64,000 nucleotides of DNA from Pratylenchus scribneri (GCA_030063045.1 JAQSEB010000001.1:1736001-1800000), one strand, 5' to 3'. Shown: positions 44,402 to 57,063, numbered from the stretch's first letter. Numbers and translations are program-made. The notes: a model not told the origin generated them from the letters alone.

Positions 44402-44984
44402 TTTTTAAAGAAAAATCTATATTAAAAATGGTAATAATAATAATAATAATAAATTTATATATTTAATTTAATTAATATAGGGCCCGGGCCCGGAGGTAAT
44501 AGTTAAGTTTAAGTTGCACATTTTTTCCAAAAAATTTTTTATTTTTTTCTATAAAAAATTGCATTTTCAGAAATAAAATTTTTTGAATAAAAAAACTCTC
44601 AAAAATTTAATTATTTTGTGATCGTGATTAAAAGCTGAGAATATATTTTAGAATATTTTTCATAAATTTTGCATTTTTAAAAATTTTTCTTCAATATTTC
44701 ATCAATATTATTTTTTGAAATTTTCTCAATATTTTGGGATTTTTTAATCAATATTTCGGATTTTTCGTCAATATAAATTTGGGCCCTATTCCTATTAATT
44801 AATAACGGATCCCGATCTTAATCAATCATCTCTAGATATCTTTATCTTTATTCATTTTTATTTTTCAATTATTCCCGCCGATTAGATAAGTAAATGATAT
44901 TTTGAAAATTTGGGGAATAAATTATTGTGAAGTTGAAATAGTAGATAATCTCCAATCCACATATTTAATTTTGATATTTAGAAT
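44402..44984. other. Divergent intergenic region with GC palindrome
   Basis: Separates mL50 (-) from ANKLE2 (+). It is AT-rich except for AGGGCCCGGGCCCGG at about 44480-44494, and GGGCCC recurs at about 44781-44786. The flanking TTAATTAATA / TATTAATTAATAA stretches are inverted, suggesting a small inverted-repeat element spanning about 44467-44806. Confidence 0.5.
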
Positions 44985-46306
44985 ATGGGCAACTATTTTT
45001 CAAAATATTTCTATTCAAATGATGAAGCGGAATCGGCAGAAAATAATACTAATGATAATGATGAAAATCAACTAATTGAATCGGCAGATGGAAAACTTAC
45101 AAATGACAGTGTGGCTGAAATTGAAAATGGTGCACAATCAACACCATCAGGATCAACTAATGATGCTTTATCAAATTCGATATTTGAAACACCAAAGGTT
45201 TTAAACAATATCATTTCATCAAATTATTTTAATTTTTTTAAGTCATCAATAAGAAATCGTTCAAAGGTTTTTACGGTGTATGTTCCAGGTTCACCAGAGA
45301 AATATGCTTTTCAAAGTTTCCCTGAACTAAAATCCTTTCTGGATTCTCCAATTGGCAAGAAAAAAGGTTAATTTTTATAATAAAAAATTCAAATATTTTG
45401 AGAAAACTTAACTTCCATTACTCAAAAATTTGAGTAATCTAAATTTATGGAACTCATAGAAAATATTAACTACTAATAGTTAAATAAATCCTAAATTTTT
45501 TATAGGAACTCGTTTCAAATCATGCGAAGATCCAAAAGAAATTGAGGATTTTTACAATGAACAACTCTCAATCAACACGGCCAATGATGACAGTGCAAAC
45601 ACTTCCACATCGAGTATTGAACCGGATTTGCCATATAAAGAAATTCCAGCACGGAGGCTCACCGAATTTAGGCAGGCAATTGAGAAACAAGAACATACAA
45701 AATTTGATGAATTCGTCCGGGAGAATCCCCGGTTCCTTGTGAATACATCAAATGATTTGGTAATTCAATTTTAACAAATTTTTTGGCAAATACACTTAAA
45801 ATTTAGCCAACAATTGTGCACATTGGGACACGCTACAATGCATTGCATGTTGCTTGCCGCTCTTCTAACCACAATGCCGTAAATAAATAACCAAATATTC
45901 ATAAATATATTCTTTTAAGGTGCAAAAAATTCTCAGTTTGATCACTGACAAATCTTGGCTCACAAATGCATATGCCACCGATATTTGTGTGGAAGAGAGG
46001 TCCAAAAACTTACTCGACGCTATGCTTAATACACCGGACAAAATTGGGAATGATACACCGCTTCATTATGCCTGCAAATTTGGCTGTGCCGAAATTGTCG
46101 AAACATTGTTAAATTTTCGAATTTGCAATCGTGAACCAGTCAATAGGTTTTTTTACCGTTTAAAAATTGAATAATCTTTTAATTTGTTTAGTCACAATGA
46201 AAAGCCAATGGATATAATTGGGATTGGTGCAAAAGGAAGTAAACAAGAAATTAAAGAAGCTTGCAATAAAATTGTGTGCATATTTCGTAAAGAATCTGCC
46301 ATTTAA
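44985..46306 (+). CDS. ANKLE2: ANKLE2/LEM-4-like ankyrin protein
   Basis: In animals ANKLE2 promotes dephosphorylation of BAF so that the nuclear envelope reforms after mitosis. Exons 44985-45366, 45506-45759, 45807-45878, 45920-46146 and 46192-46306 give 349 aa. The N-terminal part is acidic and Asn/Ser-rich. A viroplasmin/RNase-H1-N-like strip follows (GTRFKSCEDPKEIEDFY), then the ankyrin region characteristic of ANKLE2 (VHIGTRYNALHVACRSSNH and LNTPDKIGNDTPLHYACKFG). It stops soon after the ankyrin repeats, so it is much shorter than human ANKLE2 (938 aa), and no LEM motif is visible. Confidence 0.82.
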
Positions 46307-46512
46307 ATTTGAATGAATGAATCGAATCGAGTGAATTTATTGCCTTTAATTAACACATTTGTATATTTCTTTTTATCACTTATAAGAAAGAAATCATTTA
46401 TACCAAATTATTGATTAATTCTTTATATTTGAGTGTTTTTGAACTTTAAATATTTGATTATTTTGCTTTAAATTTTCGACCTTCGATTAATTAATTTAGC
46501 AGAAAAAAAAAT

Positions 46513-49500
46513 ATGGTTATGAAAAAATCAAATCATATTCATGCCAGTGGAATTTTGACACTTTCCACCGATCGAAGTTTGACCAATAAGAAATCGGTAA
46601 TATTTAAATTAAATTACATAAATTTAATTAATTTTCCTTATTTTTAAGGTCTATTGTTGCAGTTCCGATGAAACATTTGGTATATGGAATTGCGGTGATT
46701 CCGGCGAATTGGAAGTTGATATACAGAATACGGCGAATAAATGCCAGGGAGTGCTCGCCGTTTATGTTGGTTTTCCACCAACCAAATTAATTTAGTCAAA
46801 TTTAATTTAGGGTGAAGATGTTTATTTGGCCGAGTGCAGCCAAGATGTTATCACCGGGGTGGATCGACAAATTGTTGTTAAATATGGCCTCTCCGCATTC
46901 CTCCCATCACATCCTTTGCTCACATTTTCGCTGGAAATAACCGCGCTGGCTTGTAATGGAAAATATTTGATTGCCGGCTCAAAGTTTGTTTTTAAATATT
47001 TTAAAATTAATTTAAAACAAATTTAAGCGATTTTTTGGTCAAATGCCTTAAATTACAAGATGAATCGGACTTTGATGAGAGTCCGGTGATCGATCGATAT
47101 GAATATGATGGTTAGCCTAAATTTAATTAAAAATAAATTATTTAATATTTTTATGTGTTATTTTGAGCATTTCCATTTCTCCGGATGGTGATTTCTTTTC
47201 CGTGTCCACCGCCGATGGATATGTTCAGCTACGGCCTACCCTAAAAACATCACAAAGTGCAAAAAAGTCGCTGGCTAAATTTAAAGTTTGCGATCAATTT
47301 TCGCATATCAGGTTTATTAAAATTTAATATTTTAAATTAAATTGAATTAAATTTGAAGGACGGAAAGTCCACGAATTGAATGTGTTTGGCAACCAAATGG
47401 GAAACATTTATATTTGCCAAGCAAAGGATGCATAATTGCCGTTGAATGTGCAAATTGGGAGAAGAAGAAGACAATTACGCATTCGGAAATTGCAAATGTA
47501 ATTTTGTCTAATTATTATTGATTTAATTGGTTTTAAAGGAAACATTCTCCGTTTTGACAATCGCCCCCGAACATGGGAATGAATTTTTTCTGGCGACGAG
47601 CACAATTCAGGGCTCAATTGTTGTTTGGAAGCAAAATGGCACTGGGACTCAATTCCAAATTGTAAATATTCACAAAAGAATTCAACAAGGCATTGGAATA
47701 ATCACATCCATCGCATTTAATCCACAAAATGACAACGTTCTCATTTTGGCATATTCCGAGGTTTTTTTTTTCAATAATTTTGATAAATTGTTTAAAATAT
47801 ATTCTCACAGGGTTATTTATGCTCAATGACCGATGCAAAACAAATTGGCGATCAATTTCAATTGAATGGAGAAAATGAATTTGTTGAATCCTCCTCCCAA
47901 AATAATCCAATGATTGATGGAGAGGCAATTGACACATTAAATGACTATGATAATGATTTGGATGGTAACCAATCCATACAAAAATATTAATTAAATAAAT
48001 TTTAAATTACAGATTTGGAAACGGACCTTGGTTTAATTAAGGTATTTTTACAGAATTTATTTGCTAATTTAATTCTAAATTTTTAGTCTCGTTTTGGTTT
48101 CACTAATCGTGAAGATGGTGGCGGAGGATTCAATCATCAAAATAGCAACAATAATTATCCACCAGTCCCAAATTATGCTTTACAAACGCCCGCGGAACCA
48201 TGCGCCACAATAAAGGGAATGAGCCGACCGAAAATATTTTCAATTGGCTCAACGCCATTTTCTGATGAAGGACATTATTTGGTAATTAATTCAATTATTA
48301 ATTAATTAAAATGTTAAATTTGAAGGTTTGGAATTCATTTGGAGTAATCAAAAATTACAAAAGTGAAGGAGAATGCACAATTGAAATCAATTTCCACGAT
48401 TCCACAATCCATCATGAAATTATAATGGACAATTCTGCCACAAATTACACAATTGGCGACATTAATGCCGATTTTATTGCACTGGCTTCGAAGCGTAATT
48501 CGAATAAGGAGAGTGAATTGTACGTTCATCATGTGACCTCATGGGACCATGAATCGAGGAAATGGAATCAACAAATGGACCAGGGGGAGGTGATTGAATG
48601 TCTCTGTCTAGGCCAACAATTCATTGCGATTTATACAACATTACGTTATCTTCGAATATTCACGCCCAGTGGAACACAACGATATGTCATTTCTTTGCCA
48701 GGTTTCATTTCATTTTAATTTTGGGAAATATTTATAAAATTACTAACGATCCAGAACAAGTCGCTTTTGGTCTAATGGATTAAAGCTTTGAAATTTTTAT
48801 GAGAAAGTCTCGGGTTCGAATCCGCGATGCTTCAAATGATTTTTCTATTTTTTTTCTAAAAAAATAATTTTTATTTTTAATTTGATCATTGTTTTTGGCA
48901 AAAAAATTTATTTATATTCTCCACAGTTATTCATCATGGAAATTTTTTAAAAAAAAAAATTTTGCTTAAATTCAATAAAAAAAATTCATAGGAAGAATAA
49001 ATTTTTTCTGAATTTACTCATTATTTCTTTCTTAAAAATTAATTTATTTAGGAAGTTTGGTGACAATGTGCGCGCATGGAAGCAAAATTGCAACGGCATA
49101 TTCAAATGGAAGTGTTTTGGTGGACTCGGAGGATGATTATGAACATCAGGTTTTTTCCAGTAAAATCATTCAAAAATTATTTTATTTAATTTAAAGATTT
49201 TACTCTCACAATATGAAGTTAATCCATTGGCCGGTGAATGTTCACCGGCACTGGAATGGGAAGCACCATTGGCAATTTCGCCATATTCCAAACTAATTTG
49301 GATTCAATTTTCGACGGCTGGCAATTTGGTTAGCATGGATGATGGTATGAAATATTTTTATTTAATTAATTAAATTTAATTATTTTTATTTATTAAATTT
49401 TTATTAATAATTAAATTTTTTAAATTCATTTAAGATTGCATTGTTCGAATTTATCTTCGCCAAAAGTGCACCTGGATTCCCGTTTTGATTGGTGCCAAAC

Positions 49501-50798
49501 ATTTGAAGGATCCTGATGCGGATTTCCTCTGGCCAATTTCATTTGCCGAATTGCCCCGGGGCCAATTCCGTTATATTTATTGTCGAAATTCAAAATATCC
49601 ACCAATCAATAAAACATTGCCACCAATTACAACAATTCCAATTGAAATTCCAACAATTAATCCGGTAAATTTATTAATTTAAATTAGTTCTCAATTTAAT
49701 ATTTTAGAACAATGAACGAAGCAAATTGGAAGCAGAATTAATGGCCAATGAATTACAACAAATTATTGCAAGGGATGTGTATTTGCAACCAACACAGGCA
49801 AAAGAAATGGCACAATTGACGCAAAATTATGTGGCAAATTTGCTTAAATTATTTTCCATTTCATGCCAGGTAAAAGAAAAAAAAAGAAAAAATATATTTT
49901 ATTGGTAAAAATTCATTCATTTATTTTAGTCGAATCGTGAGAGTCGTGCAGCGGAAATTGCCCATCGGGCGACAAATTCAAAAATTGTCCAAGGATTATG
50001 CAATTATGCGGCAAAAGTTCAGCGGCCAAATTTAAGCGAAAAAGTATATTTAAAATCCAATCCAATAAAATTTATTTTTTTTCCGTAAAGGTGGCCGCAA
50101 TTGGAAGGGAACGAATTGCACAAATTGTAATTATTTGGATCGAAATAATAAATAATTTTATTTATTTTCAGGAACTCGAAGAAAATGAACAAATGCAAAA
50201 GAAAAAGACTGAACAAATTAAGACGAAACCACTGGGAATGATTAATTCAGGGATGGAAAAGAGCACCGAAAATGATTCACCAATAATTGCCCCGCCAAAA
50301 ATATTGATGACAAAAAGAAAAATCACAAATTTGGATTCAATGCTGCCACCAAAGAATTCAAAGTAGGCACAGAAATATTTCCGAAAATTAATTAAAAATT
50401 AATTCAGGACAATTAATAAAAATCCACTGACGACAACAACAAATCCATTTGCTAAATCAACAGAAAAACCATTGATGGAAAAGGAGAATGGAAATAACAA
50501 TGATGTATTTGTTGAAATGGGAATGGAAGGCATTGAGGACGATGTGATGAGCAGTATTGGAGGCGAAAATGAATTGGATTCAAGCTTTTGCTCATCAATT
50601 TTCCCTACTTCAACTTCAATGATTATGGATTCATCCTCGGCCAATAATCCATTCAAAAAGGCAAATAAAACACCAACGCCCACTACAAGCCATAAAAATC
50701 ATCGAGGATTTGCGGAGAAAGATGAGAACAATGCAACAATTGTTGACTTCTTCGACGATTTAACCACATCAATGAATAATCGAAAGGACAAAAACTAA
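46513..50798 (+). CDS. ctf-4: WDHD1/AND-1/CTF4 replication factor
   Basis: Replisome hub linking the CMG helicase to polymerase alpha. Exons 46513-46596, 46649-46765, 46811-46983, 47028-47114, 47168-47311, 47359-47497, 47539-47760, 47811-47964, 48013-48041, 48087-48281, 48326-48701, 49052-49149, 49197-49344, 49435-49664, 49708-49869, 49930-50043, 50091-50126, 50172-50362 and 50408-50798 give about 1029 aa. An N-terminal WD40 region is followed by the SepB/CTF4 trimerisation domain (VWNSFGVIKNY, INFHDSTIHHEI, NYTIGDINADFIALAS, CLGQQFIAIY) and a helical/disordered C-terminus. No HMG box is seen. The exon 4/5 junction is uncertain: keeping frame needs a weak GC donor at 47115. One intron (48702-49051) holds a tRNA-like sequence. 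It begins 206 bp after ANKLE2. Confidence 0.92.
48757..48830 (+). pseudogene. tRNA-like sequence (degenerate, Arg-like)
   Basis: Within a WDHD1 intron. It has an A-box-like TGGTCTAATGGAT, an exact B box GGTTCGAATCC 42 bp further on, and T-runs downstream that could stop Pol III. The D-arm region resembles tRNA-Arg (TGGCCTAATGGAT). The acceptor stem and T stem are mispaired and the anticodon arm is enlarged, so a working tRNA is unlikely. It could instead be a tRNA-derived SINE head. Confidence 0.5.
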
Positions 50799-53017
50799 AT
50801 TGAGACATTAATTCACTTTTTAATTGATACTCCAAACATTTTTCTTGATCTTTTTGACTTATTTACATTTTTGTCATTATTTTCTTGCCAATTAATTTAT
50901 AAAAATTCATTTTAATTATTTCGATTGAGATGCACGATAAAATGAAAAATGTTGGCTTGGTTTGTGCGAAGGAGTACGGTATTCTAGAGATGTGTTTGAA
51001 AATAATTGGAAAATGTTTGAAAACATTTACGAGAATCATAATTCGCCCTGTTTATTTGCCCCAAAATAATTCCGCCTGTTCAATTTGCCCCAAAATAATT
51101 CCGCCTGTTCAATTTGCCCCAAAATAATTCCGCCTGTTCAATTTGCCCCAAAATAATTCCGCCTGTTCAATTTGCCCCAAAATAATTCCGCCTGTTCAAT
51201 TTGCCCCAAAATAATTCCGCTTGTTCAATTTGCCCCAAAATAATTCCGCCTGTTCAATTTGCCCCAAAATAATTCCGACTGTTCAATTTGCCCCAAAATA
51301 ATTCCGCCTGTTCAATTTGCCCCAAAATAATTCCGACTGTTCAATTTGCCCCAAAATAATTCCGCCTGTTCAATTTGCCCCAAAATAATTCCGCCTGTTC
51401 AATTTGCCCCAAACATAATTCCGCCTGTTGAATTTGCCCCAAAATAATTCCGCCTGTTTTATTTGCCCCGAAATAATTCCGCCTGTTCAATTTGCCCCAA
51501 AATAATTCCGCCTGTTCAATTTGCCCCGAAATAATTCCGCCTGTTCAATTTGCCCCGAAATAATTCCGCCTGTTCAATTTGCCCCAAATAATTCCGCCTG
51601 TTCAATTTGCCCCAAATAATTCCGACTGTTCAATTTGCCCCAAAATAATTCCGCCTGTTCAATTTGCCCCAAAATAATTCCGCTTGTTCAATTTGCCCCA
51701 AAATAATTCCGCCTGTTTTATTTGCCTCAAAATAATTCCGCCTGTTTTATCTGCACCAAAATAATTCCGCCTGTTCAATTTGCCCCAAAATAATTCCGCC
51801 TGTTCAATTTGCCCCAAATAATTCCGCCTGTTTTATCTGCACCAAAATAATTCCGCCTGTTTTATCTGCACCAAAATAATTCCGCCTGTTCAATTTGCCC
51901 CAAAATAATTCCGCCTGTTCAATTTGCCCCAAATAATTCCGCCTGTTTTATTTGCCTCAAAATAATTCCGCCTGTTTTATCTGCACCAAAATAATTCCGC
52001 CTGTTCAATTTGCCCCAAAATAATTCCGCCTGTTCAATTTGCCCCAAATAATTCCGCCTGTTCAATTTGCCCCAAATAATTCCGCCTGTTCAATTTGCCC
52101 CAAATAATTCCGCCTGTTCAATTTGCCCCAAATAATTCCGCCTGTTCAATTTGCCCCAAATAATTCCGCCTGTTCAATTTGTCCCAAAATAATTCCGCCT
52201 GTTCAATTTGCCCCAAAATAATTCCGCCTGTTCAATTTGCCCCAAAATAATTCCGCCTGTTTTATCTGCACCAAAATAATTCCGCCTGTTTTATTTGCCC
52301 CAAAATAATTCCGCCTGTTTTATCTGCACCAAAATAATTCCGCCTGTTTTATTTGCCCCAAAATAATTCCGCCTGTTTTATCTGCACCAAAATAATTCCG
52401 CCTGTTTTATTTGCCCCAAAATAATTCCGCCTGTTCAATTTGCCCCAAAATAATTCCGCCTGTTTCCCAAACAACTAATTTTCCGAAAAAATGAATTAAA
52501 AAACATTCCAGTAAACTTAGTCATGAATTACTGCAATCATTCTCTTATCATTATCAAATCAATTCCCCTTTTCATTTATTATTCTTATTTTTTTGGAATA
52601 ATATAATAATACAATAAATTTGTGTTTTTATGATAAAATAAATATGATAATTCTGTATGAATTTTATTGTGCACTACTCCATGGGTATTGTTCTGGCAAA
52701 TATTTATTCATTTATTTTCATTTTTCCATTATTTCTTGTGCAAATTATATTTATTCCATTTTATAAAAATTCATTTTGATGCCATCGGGGAAATTGTGTG
52801 AGATCTTATGCAAACTATTGAATACTAATTGTTCAATTTGATTATGGCTACGAAAGGGGAATCCACGTTTTGGTGGGTCTCATAACATCGAGCAAGTTTG
52901 GGTAAATTATCCATCAATGCCGGAATGGTAATTCATCAATTATGCTGCTGCTTTCATTGCTCATTTTCTTCAACTCATTTTCCTTCTGATGTTCCTTAAA
53001 TAAAAATAATTTCATTT
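50799..53017. other. Intergenic region with large minisatellite
   Basis: Convergent 3' ends of WDHD1 (+) and tyrosinase (-). About two thirds is the type-2 array at 51050-52465. The remainder is AT-rich without coding signal. Confidence 0.65.
51050..52465 (-). repeat. Type-2 minisatellite array (reverse orientation)
   Basis: About 49 copies of ATTTGCCCCAAAATAATTCC plus GCCTGTTCA, the reverse complement of the 18.7-kb array unit. Sub-blocks are homogenised for particular variants: GACTGTTC near 51.27-51.35 kb, CCCCAAATAATTCC near 52.04-52.17 kb, and alternating TTTATCTGCACC / TTTATTTGCCCC near 52.25-52.43 kb. This points to recent local amplification. Confidence 0.96.
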
Positions 53018-56000
53018 CTAATTTACTGTACTTTTTCCAACCAAATTTGCCTGGGGAAGGCATGAACCGTCAAATTTCTTTTGCCCACATAATCCGCAAC
53101 TTTCTCGACAATTTTCCTCCAAAAATAATCTAATTCGAACAATAAATTATTTATTAGCCTCCAATTATAATTTACTTTGATTTTCCGGCACATTCGCCCA
53201 ATTCTTTCCATTGCTGGCAACTCACATGCCGATCTTTGCATTCCTCGGAGGAATCGAATGTTGGCTCACAAAATTCACAAGCAGCCGAACCTTTAAAATT
53301 TGGATGAATTGAATGCACATTTTAGCCTAACAATATTTTTCCATGTATTTTCGATTCTTTTTGCATTCCCCATTTTGGGCCCAATGTTCGCAGCAAGGAT
53401 TACGGTTGAAGCAATTGACGAATGGTTTATGAATGGTGGCGGCCAATTGGCGCACTCGATTGCCATTGCTATTCAGGCGAGGAGGCCCAAAAGGAAGGCG
53501 GCGGCGAGGTGGTGGGGGTCGAGATCGGGGGTTGGGCCGATTATTCATTGGCCGAAGTTGAAGGGGCGTTGGAGGGGTTGGAGGTGGAGGAGGACGCCAA
53601 GGCTAAATGAAGGATTGAATGGGATATAATGGAATGGATTGGACTCACCGGTGGGGTAGGCCCTTGTTGGCATCTTCCAAAAATGCATTGGCCATTGAAG
53701 CCTGGAATTGTCAAATAATTCAATAAAATTATTAAATTCGTCCATACAAGCATCCATTCCCTCAAAGCCGCCACAAAGTCCACCAAATTTGATTTTGGCC
53801 ACACAATGCGGGAATCCATGGTTGAAGTCGCAGAATAAATACCTTTTTTGAAGGGAATTGGAATATGGTAATGAATGGATGGGGAGAAATTTGCCTGGAG
53901 CCGCAGGTGGGAATTTGGGCCGAACAAGTTGGCCTTTGGGCATATCGATACAATTGATCGGTGTAGGCATTGGAAAGACCTTAAATAATTCAAAATAATA
54001 TTTATGAAAAGGAATGTGAACCATCTCGATTGGTCAAAAAATCAAAGGGACGCATCCAAGCATATGAAAAGTGAAATTCATTGCCGCAAGACCAAAGATC
54101 TAATAGTGGGAAATAAACCAAAAATATTTAATTTGATTTACCTGGCGAATATGCCCATTCTCGAACCCATCTAAATATTTTTATGAGAATATTTTGCGAA
54201 AAATTCAGTAACCTTGGCTGCTGTCTCTGACGCCAAATTTCGAAGATTAAATCAACGAAAGAATGATGCTAAAAATGAGGGAATAAAGGAATGGGAATTA
54301 GGGCAATATATTGACCATATAAAAGACGGGATCGTTGGCGGAAAATTCGGGCAACTGACCGAAAGGGAATGCCGAAAATTAATATGAAAAAAGAAAAGAA
54401 ATGAACAAACCCGTAAATCGCCGCCAACCCAAAAATGCTAAAAATTAGGGTGAATTTAATTGTTTTGTGAGGGGAAAACAAACAATGTTTGAGTGGGAAT
54501 ATTCCAATGCATTATAATTAATTGGAATTGGGCAACCGGGCAATGGGACAGTGTAGGAGAGAACATGCTCAATGTTGGGTTCACTGGCCACCGATGCCAA
54601 TTGAGCTTAATAATGAATGGGAAATATACACTTAAAAATATATTAAAAACCTTCCGTGAATAATCCGCCCTCTCCAGCCAATGTCCTTAAAATTATTCAA
54701 AATTAATTCGATTTCTACCCACTCTGAACCTTAAAATTGTATTTCTTCCCTCCAAAGTGCGCCAAAATGCAAAAGGCCCATTCACCACGAAACCATTGAA
54801 GTCAATTTCACCAGCAAAAAGAGGCGAAAAGAAGATGGAGTCACGGGGATCCGGCAAATAATTGTCCAAAACTGAATCCCAATATGGAATGAATACGGTT
54901 GGATCAATGAGCCGTAGGGCAATTTCCATTCGTTTGATGAATTCTCGATGCCATGGCAAAAATCCAGGCCCAGAATGGGCGCCAGCCTGACTCACCTATA
55001 TGAGGAAAATTGAAAATGTTTGGCCTTTAAAATGAGGCCAAACCGATCGATGTTCTCTGGCGAATCGATCATATTCCCCGCTGGATTTGAGCTGATTGAA
55101 TGCCCAATGGAATCGATCACGTTCATCGTCGGTCATCATTCGATATTCCTTCCGGTATGCCATTGCCAATGGCTGACCATTTCGTAAATGGCAATACCCA
55201 TCCGGACGCATTTGGCCCTATTTTAGAAATAAATTTGAAAGGGAAATATACGTATTTGTAGAACAATCTAACTGCGCTATTTATAATAACTGATCAAGGA
55301 CTGAACCAATTTTAATGATTTTTGTATTATTTTATAGAGAAGACTTTAGGCTATCTAATGATTTAAAATTTGATTTAAAACTTATAGAATAATGTACAAA
55401 AAATCACTGAAAGGTTTTGCTCATAATAAAATAAATTTTCAATTGTTTTTTAGCCATAACTCTATCATTTCTTAACCAATATTAATAAAAATTATATTAA
55501 TAGAGAGCCAAAAGTCTGCACTTCAATTAGATAACAAAATTATCAAAATTGGTTTAGTCCTTGATGAATTATTTTATTATAAACGGCGACTTGGCCCGAG
55601 GACAAGTTGGGGCTCATCTCTTTATATTTGTTGGATGATTTACCCGAAAGAAAGGGCAAAGGCATTGAAGGGTCATACAATCGTACGGATTCCATGCAAC
55701 TTGGCCCCTGGAATTTGGTGCCACCGGAATTGGCCTAAGCCAAACTGGAGAACCGGGAACGGACGGTGGGAAAATGGACTCATCCACTCGACGAATCAAC
55801 GCTTGACGCGCTTTTCGATCCATTTGGCGTAACTTCAAAGTGAATTGGGGTAAGGAAATGGATTCACGGAAGGATTTTACATTCAAACATGTTTTACGGA
55901 TAACATCGGATGGGGCATCGGAACAATCCTCGTGGACTTGGATTCTTGGAATGGAACGATTTGAGGGGGAATTGGAGGAGGCGAATGCATTGTTCAATGT

Positions 56001-56060
56001 TTTTTGGGCATTGGAAGAAACAATCAAAATCGGAAAAAGAAGATGGAAAAAGTAGCCCAT
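53018..56060 (-). CDS. Secreted tyrosinase with C-terminal ShK domains
   Basis: Type-3 copper phenol oxidase. Exons 53018-53129, 53176-53290, 53332-53602, 53649-53701, 53748-53842, 53895-53979, 54022-54099, 54142-54170, 54213-54268, 54316-54354, 54411-54437, 54484-54605, 54651-54685, 54730-54995, 55044-55217 and 55644-56060 give about 657 aa. A signal peptide ([19 protein letters not shown]) is followed by the CuA histidines ([22 protein letters not shown]) and CuB histidines ([29 protein letters not shown]); all six ligands are present. Then comes a cysteine-rich [18 protein letters not shown] module, a Pro-rich linker and two ShK domains ending near CRESCGLCG. Intron 53843-53894 has a GC donor (CAG|GCAAAT). 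Several exons are only 27-39 bp. The long first intron carries a MITE-like element. Confidence 0.92.
55280..55583. mobile_element. MITE-like element, family B, copy 1
   Basis: In the first intron of the tyrosinase gene. The terminal inverted repeats are long, about 70 bp and imperfect: the left begins TTATAATAACTGATCAAGGA and the right ends TCCTTGATGAATTATTTTAT. It has an internal AGCCATAACTCTATC block and no coding capacity. A second copy lies at 60470-60776 in the first collagen intron, so both copies are intronic. Confidence 0.8.
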
Positions 56061-56785
56061 TTCACAGTGGAGGAATGTTCGCCTCGTCGGGAATGGGTCG
56101 TGGAATGGAACTACTACTTTTTTTCCTTCCTGATTGAAGGAAATGCACAAAATGGCCGGCAATGCACGAAATATGGAAGAACCTCTGTGGACAGTTTAAG
56201 AAACGTCGTTGGCCATTTCAGCAGAGCAACGGCCTCCAACTTTGCTTGGATTGGTTCAGGAAATGGAAGGTGGAATTGGGGACTGGGTCATCAACCCAAA
56301 CACAACACAATGCTCCAGGCAAAATTGCATTCCGCCGCTGCTTTTTCTTTTTCTGCGCATCATTTTGTGTGCAAATTGATGGCCCCACCCCCTCCGTGAC
56401 CTTCGTTTCTCGTCTCCAAATTGCCAGTCGAGCATCACAAACCACTCAAAACCCATCTTTTTACTTTCCCCACTGCTTTTCCCTTTTTTACAAAACAAAG
56501 GGGTCACCCCCTCCCTTTGTTGTGTTCCCTTTCCTCCCCACCCATCCCAGCGAGTTGCGCACCAAAATTGCGTCAACCCCTCCCCCTCACCCCGTCAAGT
56601 AGTGAGTCAAATATCGCAGCACGATTGGTGGTTGATTGCTGCTTTTTCACGCTTAATTTCCATCTTTGAACCCATAGAAAAAAAATGATGAAAATATTTT
56701 GAAAATATGAAAACAGATTTTATTTTGAGATTTAATGTAGGAAAATGCACTTATTATTTCATATCAAAATTGCAATTCCGTTCAT
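56061..56785. other. Intergenic region upstream of tyrosinase
   Basis: Lies between the tyrosinase start (-) and the end of the small secreted-peptide gene (-). Open frames on both strands at 56160-56600 overlap each other and lack motifs. The sequence is pyrimidine-rich (CCCCTCC tracts) around 56500-56600. No gene is called. Confidence 0.5.
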
Positions 56786-57063
56786 TCATCGCCTTCTTCC
56801 ACCAAAAAGGGCAGCCAATGGATCGGATGAAGCGCCGCCGCCTCCGCCACTGCCCCCGAGGGCGCCCATATCCAATGGCATGTACTGAAGAATGATTGGA
56901 TTTATAATAGTGGATTATCTCCTCAATGTCTCACTTTATCACTGCCAAGCGAAAATGAGCCCTTGGTCATCATATCATTCCAAAAATCTTGGCCAACAGC
57001 GAAATTGGCCAAAAGGAGGAAGTAGAATAGAAAAAGAAGGGAATAAATGCGTTTTGAGACCAT
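56786..57063 (-). CDS. Small secreted Gly-rich peptide, unknown
   Basis: Two exons, 56935-57063 and 56786-56884, joined in phase 0 (AAA|GTGAGA ... TTCAG) give 75 aa. The N-terminus MVSKRIYSLLFLFYFLLLAN followed by FAVG is a strong signal peptide. The mature part is about 50 aa, begins near QDFWNDMMTKG, has a Gly-Ser run and ends ALFGGRRR. The Gly before a terminal tribasic cluster could be an amidation and processing site, so a peptide hormone or effector is possible. A TATA box lies about 71-78 bp upstream of the ATG. I do not recognise the family. Confidence 0.62.

Noticed and set aside
56162..56602. 146-codon plus-strand frame upstream of tyrosinase
   Set aside because: Antisense to overlapping frames, low complexity, no motif.
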